Source: Planctomycetota bacterium (lineage in GTDB: Bacteria > Planctomycetota > UBA1135). From it: 64,000 bases of DNA. The notes beneath the pieces were generated by a model. It was given only the letters and a program-made list of their open reading frames with translations, ran no database searches and was not told the DNA's origin. The stretch's first letter is position 1; each line of letters starts with the position of its first letter. Positions 25,885 to 33,527 of this stretch are shown piece by piece. Both the position numbers and the translations under genes were made by a program. The DNA lies in the NCBI GenBank assembly GCA_021776925.1, contig JAJFFB010000016.1, positions 62,001 through 126,000 on the forward strand. Reading direction: 5' to 3'.

Positions 25885-26850
25885 TCAGTGGTGCCGCACG
25901 CGGGTATGGATGTCGTCGCTGTCCGCGGCGGAGAGGATTTCCATTTCGGCGATCGGGCCGAACTCGGCCTCGCGTGCGGGCAGGCCGGCGAGCGCGTCGA
26001 GCACCGCCTGACGGCGCTTGAGCAGGCGCTGGAGCGCCACCGGCGGCGCGCCGTAACGGACCTCCTGGAGGGCTTCGGCGGGTTGGGCGGGGCTGCGTTC
26101 CCAGGCGCGCAGGCGTGATTCCTGGACCAGGCTGAGGCCGCTGCCGGCGAGCACCGAGAGCAGGGCGAGCAGTCCCATGGCGCTGCGCCACGGGGCCGCC
26201 CGCTGGCGCGGTGCCGGAGCGTAGACCCCGGGGAACTCGGCATCGAGGGCGGCCAGGCCGGCGCCGGCTGCGGCCGGACTGGCGCCCATTTCCTCGGGCG
26301 GCCGGCGCAGGCGGCGCACCTGGTGGCCCAGACTTTCCAGCAGTTCCTGCACCAGTTCGCCGCCAGGCGCGTCGCCCTCGACGTAGAGCACCGCGGGGAA
26401 GCGCTCTTGGCGGGTGCGCCGCAGCACGTGGCCGAGGGCGACGCGCAACTGGTCCTGGCGCGGCACGGTGCCGGCGCGGCCACGGCCCGGCTGGCCGCGG
26501 TTCCAGTGCAGACTGGCGGCGCGCAGCCATAAATAGAGGTCGCCGCCGTCGATGCGCCCGTGACTCCAATCCCAGTGGGCGGCGGCCACCGCCGGGTGCA
26601 GCAGGCACGGGCGCTGGCTGCGCGGCAGCGGCCACGCCGACGGCAGCGAGGCCCTGCGCACCCCGAGCTGGGCGCTGGCCAGGCACCACGGCAGATTGCG
26701 TCCGGCCGACAATTTACGGTACAGCGCCCCGACCTCGCCTTTGCTAACGACGCCGGCGGCGAGCACCTGCGGCGCGGATTCGGCCATGGCTTCAACCAGG
26801 GCGTAGGCGACCTGGCCGCCGTAGAGATGGAAGCCGAGCGAGCGGGTCAT
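25885..26850 (-). CDS. GspL-like (PilM-PilN fusion type) inner-membrane platform protein
   Basis: 321 residues: a cytoplasmic N-terminal part of about 225 residues, one membrane helix (AMGLLALLSVLAGSGLSLV), and a periplasmic C-terminus of about 80 residues with coiled coil and PIAEMEILSAADSD. This is the topology of GspL, equal to PilM plus PilN. The cytoplasmic part starts with SLGFHLYGGQVAYALVE, like the first strands of the actin-like fold, but no phosphate-binding motifs are visible, so it probably does not bind ATP. The ATG overlaps the uracil-DNA glycosylase stop by four bases. Confidence 0.6.
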   Translation of the reverse strand: MTRSLGFHLYGGQVAYALVEAMAESAPQVLAAGVVSKGEVGALYRKLSAGRNLPWCLASAQLGVRRASLPSAWPLPRSQRPCLLHPAVAAAHWDWSHGRIDGGDLYLWLRAASLHWNRGQPGRGRAGTVPRQDQLRVALGHVLRRTRQERFPAVLYVEGDAPGGELVQELLESLGHQVRRLRRPPEEMGASPAAAGAGLAALDAEFPGVYAPAPRQRAAPWRSAMGLLALLSVLAGSGLSLVQESRLRAWERSPAQPAEALQEVRYGAPPVALQRLLKRRQAVLDALAGLPAREAEFGPIAEMEILSAADSDDIHTRVRHH

Positions 26851-27512
26851 CGCGCGGGCGGGGTCAGGCCGAGGTGGTGCATGCCGATCTGGATGTCCTG
26901 CCAGCAGTCGCGCTTGGCGGCCGGATTGCGCAGCAGGTAGGCCGGGTGATAGGTGGCGAGCAGCGGCGGGCGACCGGGTTTTTCATGCAGTCGTCCGCGC
27001 AGGCTGCCCAGCGGCTGGTCGCAGCCGAGCAGATGGTTGGCGGCGTGGCGCCCGAGGGCAACCAGCAGGCGCGGCTGCAGACTGGCGATCTGCTGCTCAA
27101 GGAAAGGGGTGCAGGCTTCCTTCTCCTGCGCTTGCGGGTCGCGGTTGCCCGGCGGCCGGCACTTGAGGACGTTGGCGATGAACACCTGCTCGCGGCGCAG
27201 GCCCATGCCGCTTTCGATGATCTTGGTCAGCAACTGGCCGGCGGGGCCGACGAAGGGGCGGCCGCTGAGATCCTCGTCGCGGCCGGGCGCCTCGCCGACG
27301 AACATGACTGCCGCGCCGACCGCGCCCTCGCCGGGCACGGTGCAGGTGCGCGTGGAGGCCAGCGGACAGGCATGGCAGCCAGCCACCGCGGTGGCGATCT
27401 GCTCCAGGCCGAGGGCGGCTGGCGGTGCTGGGGGGGCGAGGCAATCGACCCCGAGTTCGCCCAGCTCCTGTTGCAGGAGCAGGGCGGCAGCGGCATGCAC
27501 GGGATCGGCCAT
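26847..27512 (-). CDS. Uracil-DNA glycosylase, iron-sulfur family (UDG family 4/5-type)
   Basis: 221 residues from the ATG at 27512. The 4Fe-4S ligands are in CHACPL near the N-terminus and further Cys in [10 protein letters not shown] and EACTPF. Active-site motifs are GEAPGRDED (motif 1), FVGPAGQLL and HPAYLLR (motif 2). It removes uracil from DNA as the first step of base excision repair. The track ORF begins at 27899, well upstream of the family N-terminus. AAGAAT lies six bases before the ATG and there is no Shine-Dalgarno, so leaderless expression is likely. It is the first gene of the minus-strand run and overlaps the GspL-like gene by four bases. Confidence 0.92.
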   Translation of the reverse strand: MADPVHAAAALLLQQELGELGVDCLAPPAPPAALGLEQIATAVAGCHACPLASTRTCTVPGEGAVGAAVMFVGEAPGRDEDLSGRPFVGPAGQLLTKIIESGMGLRREQVFIANVLKCRPPGNRDPQAQEKEACTPFLEQQIASLQPRLLVALGRHAANHLLGCDQPLGSLRGRLHEKPGRPPLLATYHPAYLLRNPAAKRDCWQDIQIGMHHLGLTPPAR

Positions 27513-27524
27513 GACCCTATTCTT
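27513..27524 (-). promoter_or_regulatory. Leaderless-type promoter of the glycosylase and downstream genes
   Basis: On the minus strand AAGAAT (27524-27519) is followed by six bases and the ATG at 27512. The spacing is the same as at the TAGAAT starts in the window. It could drive at least the glycosylase and GspLMC-like genes. Confidence 0.45.
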
Positions 27525-27561
27525 GGCATCGGCAGCCGTCGGCTCAAGAGGGGACTCAGCG

Positions 27562-27590
27562 TTGCCTTTTGCGCCGGAGTGCATTATCCT
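27562..27590 (+). promoter_or_regulatory. Candidate -35/-10 promoter
   Basis: TTGCCT (27562-27567) and TATCCT (27585-27590) are separated by 17 bases, in the 98-base gap between divergent genes. Transcription would begin about 14 bases before the ATG at 27611. Confidence 0.4.
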
Positions 27591-27610
27591 TACCGGGCTG
27601 TACGACGGCC

Positions 27611-28237
27611 ATGGCACGCCGAAAGCGCGAACTTCTAGATCTTCTCCGCGAGCGTCCGCCCCAGTCCGGGTCGGCGAAGGGTCCTTCCGAAGACCGCCCG
27701 ACCCGCGCCAAACCGTCCGCTCCCTCTCAAAAACCGGTTTCGGCGCCTCCTCAAAGGCCTTCCACGCTCGCCGCCAAGCCTCCCTCCCAGTCGGGGCGGA
27801 GTGCTGGCTCCAAGTCCGGGGGTCCGTGGGCCTACCTGAAAATCCCCACCTTGGTGGTGGCGGTCTTCGGCCTGGTGGCTCTTGGCCTGGCCATGCCACG
27901 CCTCTTCGGCGGCAACTCCTCGCTCAAGGCGGCCGCGGGCGATCCGCCCTTCGCCATCCTCGCGGCTCAATACGCCAGCAGCCGCAAAGACATCGCCATC
28001 GCCACCGCGCAGGCCATGAAGGTCCAGCTCGGTGACCAGGTGCCGGTCCAACTCATCCGTTACCAGGCCTCCGAACAGGAACTGCTCGAACTCTGGATCG
28101 GCGAAGCCACCGAGGCCATCGCCCTCGAGGCTCTGCTGCTCCGCATCCAGGCCGCCCAGGTCCCGACCGACCGCAACAACTCCCAGCCTTTCGCCACCGC
28201 CCTCATCGATCGGCGGCGCCGGGTCAACGCAGACTGA
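27611..28237 (+). CDS. Single-pass membrane protein of unknown function
   Basis: 208 residues from the ATG at 27611. A basic start ([12 protein letters not shown]) leads to a low-complexity Pro/Ser/Lys region to about residue 75, one membrane helix ([18 protein letters not shown]), then a C-terminal domain of about 110 residues ([26 protein letters not shown]...[19 protein letters not shown]) outside the membrane. I recognise no family. It is followed after 8 bases by the PVC small basic protein gene, so the two are probably co-transcribed. The track start at 27569 adds residues without support. Confidence 0.7.
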   Translation: MARRKRELLDLLRERPPQSGSAKGPSEDRPTRAKPSAPSQKPVSAPPQRPSTLAAKPPSQSGRSAGSKSGGPWAYLKIPTLVVAVFGLVALGLAMPRLFGGNSSLKAAAGDPPFAILAAQYASSRKDIAIATAQAMKVQLGDQVPVQLIRYQASEQELLELWIGEATEAIALEALLLRIQAAQVPTDRNNSQPFATALIDRRRRVNAD

Positions 28238-28245
28238 ACAGAATC

Positions 28246-28560
28246 ATGTCCATCCACAAATCCCTGCACATCGCCGGCGGCCAGTCCACCGGCCGCTCGG
28301 TGTTCACCCGTCGTGAGCGCATCGAAAAACTGATGTCGAAGGGCAATTTCGAAGAGGGCGATTCGGTCTACGGACTGCCCAAGGTGCGTACTGCGGTCAA
28401 GACCCTGAGCAAGAAGCAGCTCAAAGCCCTGCACGCCGCGCGCATGGAAGCCGAGGCGCTGGCCTCGGGCGAGGTTCTTGAGCCCGCCGAAGGCGAAGAG
28501 GCCGCCGCCGAAGGCGACGAGGCCGGCGGTGATTCCAAGGCCGAGCAGGAGGCTCTCTAG
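28246..28560 (+). CDS. PVC small basic protein (TIGR04137-type)
   Basis: 104 residues. The N-terminal half, MSIHKSLHIAGG, then TRRERIEKL and EEGDSVYGLPKVR, matches my memory of the small basic protein family restricted to Planctomycetes, Verrucomicrobia, Chlamydiae and relatives; its function is not established, though ribosome association has been suggested by its naming. The C-terminal 40 residues are an acidic Glu/Ala/Gly-rich tail that the family normally lacks or has shorter. This is the best taxonomic marker in the window. Its last codons contain AGGAGG, which serves queE. Confidence 0.8.
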   Translation: MSIHKSLHIAGGQSTGRSVFTRRERIEKLMSKGNFEEGDSVYGLPKVRTAVKTLSKKQLKALHAARMEAEALASGEVLEPAEGEEAAAEGDEAGGDSKAEQEAL

Positions 28561-28562
28561 CC

Positions 28563-29405
28563 CTGCCGCGCGAACGGATCCTGGCCCACCTCGACGAAAT
28601 TTTCCTCTCCATTCAGGGAGAGGGCGGCGAACTGGGCCGGCCCCACCTGTTCGTGCGTTTCGGGGGTTGTCCGCTGCGCTGCCACTATTGCGACACCCCG
28701 AGGTCGTGGTCGCGGCGCTCCCATTTCGACTGGCACGGCAGCGGCGGAATGGAGCAACGCGCCAATCCGCTCAACCCAGGGGCCTTGAGCGCGGCGCTGT
28801 ACGAAATGGCGGCCACCCACGGGGTGCCCGCCGCGCGCACGATGGTGGCGCTGACCGGCGGTGAGCCCTTGTTGCAGCACGCTTTTCTGCACGCCTGGCT
28901 GCCGACCTGGGAGGGCCCGGTGATGTTGGAAACTGCCGGGATCTACGCCGACCGGCTGCAGGCTTTGCTGCCCGAAATCGATGCCCTTTCGCTGGATTGG
29001 AAGATGAATGCGGATCTTGATCAAGGTGCCGACCTGAACGCCGCCGCCGAGTGTATCGAGGTGGCCGAGAGCGCCCGGCGTGACCGCGCTCTGGACTATT
29101 GGTGCAAGCTGGTGGTCAGCGCCGCCACCCCGGCGCGCGCCGTGCTGGATGCGTGTAGCCAGATCGCTGCGCTGGCTCCCGGATGCCGTGTCCTATTGCA
29201 ACCGGTGACCCCGCTGGCGTCCGCCGTGGCCGGTGGGCCCACCAATGAGAGTGCCGCCGCGCCCCGCGGCGCCGCCCTGGCCGCAGGGCCGGCGCTGCAA
29301 CCGCCGTGCGCCCAGACCCTGCTCGCCTACCTGGCCGCGGCCCAGGATCTTGACCTCGACCTGCGCGTGGTGCCCCAGGTCCATCCGTTGCTCGGAGCTC
29401 GCTAG
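28563..29405 (+). CDS. queE: 7-carboxy-7-deazaguanine synthase, radical SAM, apparent CTG start
   Basis: 280 residues if it starts at the CTG at 28563. QueE converts 6-carboxy-tetrahydropterin to 7-carboxy-7-deazaguanine in queuosine synthesis. The radical-SAM cluster CPLRCHYCD is near residues 36-44, with the family lead-in EIFLSIQGEGGELGRP just before it and LTGGEPLLQ later. The track ORF starts at GTG 28653 and would lose the essential SIQGEG segment. No ATG, GTG or TTG occurs in frame between the stop at 28530 and 28653; AGGAGG at 28547-28552 is ten bases before CTG 28563. It starts two bases after the small basic protein stop and precedes der. The C-terminal part has an Ala-rich insertion. 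Confidence 0.85.
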   Translation: MPRERILAHLDEIFLSIQGEGGELGRPHLFVRFGGCPLRCHYCDTPRSWSRRSHFDWHGSGGMEQRANPLNPGALSAALYEMAATHGVPAARTMVALTGGEPLLQHAFLHAWLPTWEGPVMLETAGIYADRLQALLPEIDALSLDWKMNADLDQGADLNAAAECIEVAESARRDRALDYWCKLVVSAATPARAVLDACSQIAALAPGCRVLLQPVTPLASAVAGGPTNESAAAPRGAALAAGPALQPPCAQTLLAYLAAAQDLDLDLRVVPQVHPLLGAR

Positions 29406-29414
29406 GAAGCCTTG

Positions 29415-30761
29415 ATGTCTACTCCCCCTGCACGCCGTCCGCTGATCGCCATCGTCGGCCGCCCCAACGTCGGCAAGTCGTCGCTGTTCAATCGCATCGT
29501 CGGTGCCCGCACCGCGATCGTCGAAGCCACCGCCGGCGTCACCCGCGACCGTCTGGTGCTGCCGGTCGAGCTGGCGGGCGAGGGGTTGCGATTCGACCTG
29601 ATGGACACCGGCGGCATCGGCATCGTCGACCGCGCCGACCTCGCCGAGTCGGTCGAATACCAGGTTCTGACCGGTCTGCACGTCGCCGACGTGGTGGTGT
29701 TCCTGGTCGACGCGCGCGAGGGCCGCACCCACCTCGACGAAGAGGTCGCGCGCCTGTTGCGCAAGGGCGGCCACAAGATTCTGATCTACGCCAACAAGGC
29801 GGAGAAGGGGGTTTCACGTCAGAACCTGGTCGACTTCGATGCGCTCGGTCTGGGACCCGCCGAAGCCTTGTCGGCGCAAGAGGGCAAGGGCATGGAGCAG
29901 CTCTACGCCGATCTGCGCGAACTCCTGCCGCCCCCCGAGGAGATCGAGCAAGAGGGCGAACGGATCCGCATCGCCGTGATCGGACGCCGCAACACCGGCA
30001 AGTCTTCCTTTGTCAACGCCCTGGTCGGCGAGGAACGCTTGATCGTTTCTGAGATCCCCGGCACCACCCGCGATGCGATCGACGTCGAGTTCGATTGGCA
30101 GGACAGTGCGCTGACCCTGGTCGACACCGCGGGCGTGCACCGCCGCGGCAAGGTCGCCAACGCGATCGAATACTTCTCGCTGACGCGCAGCGACCAGGCG
30201 GTGCGCCGCGCCCACCTGGCGCTGTTGTTCCTCGACATGAGCGAACCCTTCGCGCGCCTCGACCAGGAACTCGCCCGCACCGTGGTCGACCGCTACAAAC
30301 CGGCGGTGATCGTCGGCACCAAGAGCGACCTGGTCCCGGACCTCAAGGCGCGGGCCTTCCGCGAAACCGTGGAGCACCGCTTTCCGCACCTGCGTGGCGC
30401 GCCGATGGTGATGACCTCAAGCAAGACGCAGAGCGGTCTCAAACGGGTGCTGAGCGAAGCCTGCGCTCTGCACCAGGAAGCCGCCACGCGCGTCGGCACC
30501 GGCGAGCTCAACCGCGCGCTGGAGCAGACCATGCGCAAGATCCGTTTCCGCGGCCGTAGTGAAAAACCACGCGCTTTCTACGCCACTCAGCTGCGCGTGC
30601 ATCCGCCGACCTTCCTGCTCTTCGTCAACCGCCCGGCGCTGTTCGACAAGGAAGCCATTCGTACCATCAGTCGCGAACTGCGGCGGCTGCTGAAATTGGA
30701 ACGGGTGCCGCTGCGATTGGTCCTGCGCGCACGCAAACGCAGCCCCAGCAACAAGGGCTGA
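29415..30761 (+). CDS. der: Ribosome biogenesis GTPase Der (EngA)
   Basis: 448 residues with two G domains in tandem and a C-terminal KH-like domain, the unique Der layout. G1 motifs are GRPNVGKS (about residue 15) and GRRNTGKS (about 190); G3 is DTGG and DTAG; G4 is NKAE (normally NKxD) in the first domain and TKSD in the second. It assists 50S assembly in the cytoplasm. The C-terminal FRGRSEKPRAFYATQLRVHPPTFLLFVN is typical. The ATG at 29415 has AGGAAG five bases upstream; the TTG at 29412 in the track is one codon earlier. It follows queE after nine bases. Confidence 0.95.
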   Translation: MSTPPARRPLIAIVGRPNVGKSSLFNRIVGARTAIVEATAGVTRDRLVLPVELAGEGLRFDLMDTGGIGIVDRADLAESVEYQVLTGLHVADVVVFLVDAREGRTHLDEEVARLLRKGGHKILIYANKAEKGVSRQNLVDFDALGLGPAEALSAQEGKGMEQLYADLRELLPPPEEIEQEGERIRIAVIGRRNTGKSSFVNALVGEERLIVSEIPGTTRDAIDVEFDWQDSALTLVDTAGVHRRGKVANAIEYFSLTRSDQAVRRAHLALLFLDMSEPFARLDQELARTVVDRYKPAVIVGTKSDLVPDLKARAFRETVEHRFPHLRGAPMVMTSSKTQSGLKRVLSEACALHQEAATRVGTGELNRALEQTMRKIRFRGRSEKPRAFYATQLRVHPPTFLLFVNRPALFDKEAIRTISRELRRLLKLERVPLRLVLRARKRSPSNKG

Positions 30762-30797
30762 CCACTGGCCTAGGAGGCCGGCGCGCTGCCTGGCTGC

Positions 30798-30809
30798 TAG
30801 AATCCGCTC
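30798..30809 (+). promoter_or_regulatory. Leaderless-type promoter of the lipoprotein gene
   Basis: CTAGAATCC with TAGAAT at 30798-30803, six bases before the ATG at 30810. No Shine-Dalgarno is present. Same motif and spacing as coaD and the ABC ATPase. Confidence 0.55.
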
Positions 30810-31397
30810 ATGCTGCGATTCCTGGTGCTGTTGTCGGTGGTTGGTTTCATCCTGCCTGCCTGCAGCCTGTTCATGCCGGCCGAGGAAGAGGAATTGTGGG
30901 TCCACGAGATCCTCGAGGACGGCCCACCGTTGCGCGACGTGCTGGCCAATTGTGAGTGGGCCCTGATCCAGGCTCAGTTCCCGCCCGGCGACCGCGACGA
31001 CGGGGCGGCGCGGGTGACCTCCGGCTGGGACGAGATGATCCAGCCCTTCTCCAGCAACGGCCGCCGCTTCCAGGGCATCTTCGAGGTCGAACCCCTGGGC
31101 GAACAGGGGCTGTACCGGGTCAGCGTGCGGGTGCGCCAGCAGACCAACAAGGAAGTACACAAACCGCTGGACCCCGGCGCGGCGCAATGGGAGTCGATCG
31201 GAGACAACCAGGAACGCGCGCGCACCCTGCTCTACCACCTGCTGACGCGGATCAAGGATCCTGGGCCGTCGGAAGATTTCTATCGGCGCAAGCCTTGGCG
31301 CGACGACGACGCCGCCGGCAGCGCGGGTGCTGGGAATGGCAGCGCCGATGCTGGGGGCGAGAGCGCGGGTGCTGGGGGCGGCCAGGGCAATGGTTGA
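30810..31397 (+). CDS. Putative lipoprotein of unknown function
   Basis: 195 residues with a lipobox LPAC (Cys about 19) after a hydrophobic signal. The central part (VLANCEWALIQAQFPPGDRDD...GLYRVSVRVRQQTNKEVHKPLDP) looks like a compact alpha/beta domain. The last 35 residues are a low-complexity Gly/Ala/Ser tail. No family recognised. Its 3' end overlaps the zinc-ribbon protein gene by eight bases, so the two are probably co-translated. Confidence 0.75.
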   Translation: MLRFLVLLSVVGFILPACSLFMPAEEEELWVHEILEDGPPLRDVLANCEWALIQAQFPPGDRDDGAARVTSGWDEMIQPFSSNGRRFQGIFEVEPLGEQGLYRVSVRVRQQTNKEVHKPLDPGAAQWESIGDNQERARTLLYHLLTRIKDPGPSEDFYRRKPWRDDDAAGSAGAGNGSADAGGESAGAGGGQGNG

Positions 31398-31971
31398 CTG
31401 GAAGACCGAGCGGCGGCAGGGCGAATGCCACGCCTGTGCACGCGCCTTCGCCAGCGGCGAAGCGGTGTTCTCGATGCTGCACTTCGAGGGCGAGGAACTG
31501 CGCCGCGGAGATTTATGCAGCGCGTGTTTCGACCGGCGTGATCCCGCCGACGACCTGGTGTGGTGGCGTACCAGCCACCAGGACGCGCGCGGCGGACTGC
31601 GCCTGGACTACGACCTGATCCTGGCCCTGCTGGGCCAGCTCGAGGCCGATTCGCGTCCCGAACGCCTGGATCTGCGTTTCCTGCTCGCTCTGCTGCTGGT
31701 GCGCCACCGCAAGCTGCGCCTGGTCGGCGTGCGCCAGCGCGGCGCGCGCGAGTTCCTGCATCTGCGCAAGGTGCGCAGCCAGGCAACCCTCGACGTGGAA
31801 GTGCGCGAACTGGCCGAGGAACGGCGCCAGCAGCTGACGCAGGTGCTCTCGGGCCTGCTCGACCCGACCGCGGACACCGGTCTGGATGCCCTGCTCGGGA
31901 GCCCGGCGCCGTCGGGCCTGCCGACGGCGAGTCCTGCCGAGGCCGGTGATGAGCCAGGCCCAGAAAGCTAA
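31390..31971 (+). CDS. Zinc-ribbon protein of unknown function
   Basis: 193 residues from the ATG at 31390. Four cysteines in two pairs (CHAC near residue 12 and CSAC near residue 43) suggest a zinc ribbon; the pattern W-K-T-x-R-R-Q-G-E-C, then S-M-L-H-F-E and R-G-D-L-C, resembles a hypothetical family common in planctomycetes. The rest is helical (LDLRFLLALLLVRHRKLRLVG) and ends in an Ala/Pro-rich tail. It overlaps the preceding lipoprotein gene. It ends 148 bases before mraZ. The track start at 31327 is too early. Confidence 0.7.
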   Translation: MVDWKTERRQGECHACARAFASGEAVFSMLHFEGEELRRGDLCSACFDRRDPADDLVWWRTSHQDARGGLRLDYDLILALLGQLEADSRPERLDLRFLLALLLVRHRKLRLVGVRQRGAREFLHLRKVRSQATLDVEVRELAEERRQQLTQVLSGLLDPTADTGLDALLGSPAPSGLPTASPAEAGDEPGPES

Positions 31972-32035
31972 GTTGCTCTCCTCAAAGGACTAAGCGAAAT
32001 CTCCACAGGGTCCCGGCGAAAGCCAGGATTTTTTC

Positions 32036-32063
32036 TTGTCAAGTGGAGATTCAGTGTCAGAAT
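32036..32063 (+). promoter_or_regulatory. Candidate promoter of the murein cluster
   Basis: TTGTCA (32036-32041) and CAGAAT (32058-32063) with a 16-base spacer, upstream of the MraZ-type repeats and mraZ. Transcription would start near 32070, at the first repeat. Confidence 0.5.
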
Positions 32064-32070
32064 GGGCCGG

Positions 32071-32100
32071 TGGGGCAAAGTGGTGGAAAGTGGTGAACGA
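32071..32100 (+). promoter_or_regulatory. Three 10-bp direct repeats, candidate MraZ operator
   Basis: TGGGGCAAAG, TGGTGGAAAG and TGGTGAACGA follow each other with a 10-base period just before mraZ. MraZ is known to bind arrays of TGGGN-like or AAAGTG-like repeats with this period upstream of its own operon in other bacteria. Their place just downstream of the candidate -10 fits autorepression. Confidence 0.65.
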
Positions 32101-32119
32101 GTCACCTGCCCCTCCTAGC

Positions 32120-32608
32120 ATGGAATTCTTCACCGGCGTCTACGAGCACAAAATCGACAAGAAGGGTCGATTGTTCGTACCGAAGCGCCTGCAAGAGGCC
32201 ATCGAAGGCAATCTGGCCGAAATGCGCTTTGTCGTGACCCTCGGCCTGGATGGCTGCCTGTACCTGTTCACCAAGGCAGATTTCCGCGAGCACCTCGCGG
32301 GACTGAGAAAGGCGGCCTTTGGCACCCCGGAGTATCGCGCCGTGATGAGGGGGATCGGCGCACTGTCCTGTGAACAGACTCTGGATGGCCAAGGCCGTCT
32401 TCTCATTCCTGACTCCCTGCGCGCCAAAGCGGGCCTGGGAGACGCCGCCGTGGTCATCGGCGCCATCGACCACATCGAGATCTGGGACGCCCAGATCTAC
32501 CACACCCAAGCCGCCCCCGCGGCGGAGGAAACCTATCTGCAACAGGCCGAACGCTTCCTTGACGGCGCGGCCGACAACCCGGAGACACGTGGTGATTCTT
32601 TTGTGTAG
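32120..32608 (+). CDS. mraZ: Transcriptional regulator MraZ
   Basis: 162 residues from the ATG at 32120; the track ORF at 32036 starts in the promoter region. MraZ has two tandem AbrB-like halves. The first has IDKKGRLFVPKRLQEAIEG and the second has CEQTLDGQGRLLIPDSLRAKAGL, each with the family D-x-K/Q-G-R-L-x-x-P core. It is a ring-forming DNA-binding protein that controls the cell wall cluster, usually as a repressor. The ten-base repeats upstream are its likely site. The 3' end overlaps rsmH by 17 bases. Confidence 0.93.
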   Translation: MEFFTGVYEHKIDKKGRLFVPKRLQEAIEGNLAEMRFVVTLGLDGCLYLFTKADFREHLAGLRKAAFGTPEYRAVMRGIGALSCEQTLDGQGRLLIPDSLRAKAGLGDAAVVIGAIDHIEIWDAQIYHTQAAPAAEETYLQQAERFLDGAADNPETRGDSFV

Positions 32609-33527
32609 AGATTTCCAAAGCGCCCCAGGCCCGAGCGGGCCTACGCGCCACCTGCCCGTCCTGCTCGAGGAGTGCATGTCTGCGCTCGATCCGGAGCGCG
32701 GCGGCAAGTTCATCGACGCCACCCTCGGCGGGGGGGGGCACGCCGAGGCCATGCTCCAAGCGAGCCCCGCTGTGCAACTGCTGGCCCTGGACCGCGACTC
32801 CCACGCGCTGGCGCGGACGCGCAAACGGCTGGCGGTCTTCGGCGACCGCGTCCACTTCGTGCACGCGCCGTTCTCAGCGGTCGGGGCGCACCTGCCGCCC
32901 GGCTGGGTCGGCGAGGTCGACGGCATCCTGGCAGACCTTGGCCTGTCCTCCGACCAGATCGAGGATCCGGAACGGGGCTTTTCCTTCCAGCAGGACGGGC
33001 CCTTGGACATGCGCATGGATGCATCCGCGCAGAAGACCAGCGCCGCGGTCCTGCTCGCCAACGCGAGTGAGGACGAAATCGATCGCTGGCTGCGTGAATA
33101 CGGCGAGGAACGTTGGTCGCGCCGCATTGCGCACGCCATCGTGCAGGCGCGTCGCATGGGTCCCTTGTTGCGGACCTCACAATTGGCCGACCTGGTCGAA
33201 CGCACTGTACCGCGAGGGCGCCACGGGATCCACCCGGCAACGCGCACCTTCCAGGGCATCCGCATCGCGGTCAATCGCGAACTGGACGAGATCCAGGCCT
33301 TCCTCGAGTGCGCGCCGCGTCTGCTGGCCGCCGACGGCCGCCTGGCCATGATCAGTTTCCATTCTTTGGAAGACCGCTGCCTTAAGCGCGCCTTCCGCAA
33401 CGAGGCGCGCAGCGCCGACTTCGAAGACCTGCTGCCCGGCGGGGTCACCGCCGCGCGCAGCGAGGTGCGGCGCAACCCGCGTGCGCGCAGCGCGCGCCTG
33501 CGCGCCATCGTGCGGAGGAGTTCATGA
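32592..33527 (+). CDS. rsmH: 16S rRNA (cytosine1402-N4)-methyltransferase
   Basis: 311 residues from the GTG at 32592 (an adjacent GTG at 32589 is equally possible; GGAG lies seven bases upstream). RsmH/MraW uses SAM to methylate C1402 of 16S rRNA. Family motifs are HLPVLLEECMSAL, the SAM loop DATLGGGGHA, ADLGLSSDQ and SFHSLEDR near residue 254. A 9-G run encodes the GGG of the SAM loop. The track ORF from 32370 begins inside mraZ. The stop overlaps the start of a 14-codon ORF (ATGA). Confidence 0.95.
   Translation: MILLCRDFQSAPGPSGPTRHLPVLLEECMSALDPERGGKFIDATLGGGGHAEAMLQASPAVQLLALDRDSHALARTRKRLAVFGDRVHFVHAPFSAVGAHLPPGWVGEVDGILADLGLSSDQIEDPERGFSFQQDGPLDMRMDASAQKTSAAVLLANASEDEIDRWLREYGEERWSRRIAHAIVQARRMGPLLRTSQLADLVERTVPRGRHGIHPATRTFQGIRIAVNRELDEIQAFLECAPRLLAADGRLAMISFHSLEDRCLKRAFRNEARSADFEDLLPGGVTAARSEVRRNPRARSARLRAIVRRSS

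Noticed and set aside
11359-26850. Complete type II secretion system or type IV pilus
   Set aside because: No GspE/PilB ATPase, GspF/PilC, prepilin peptidase or pilin gene is in the window, so only a partial platform-secretin set can be claimed.
28653-29405. queE starting at the track's GTG
   Set aside because: This start loses the SIQGEG region conserved in QueE. The upstream CTG with AGGAGG fits better.
31972-32119. Possible small RNA or riboswitch before mraZ
   Set aside because: The 148-base gap is accounted for by a promoter and the three repeats; no stable long-range structure was evident by eye.
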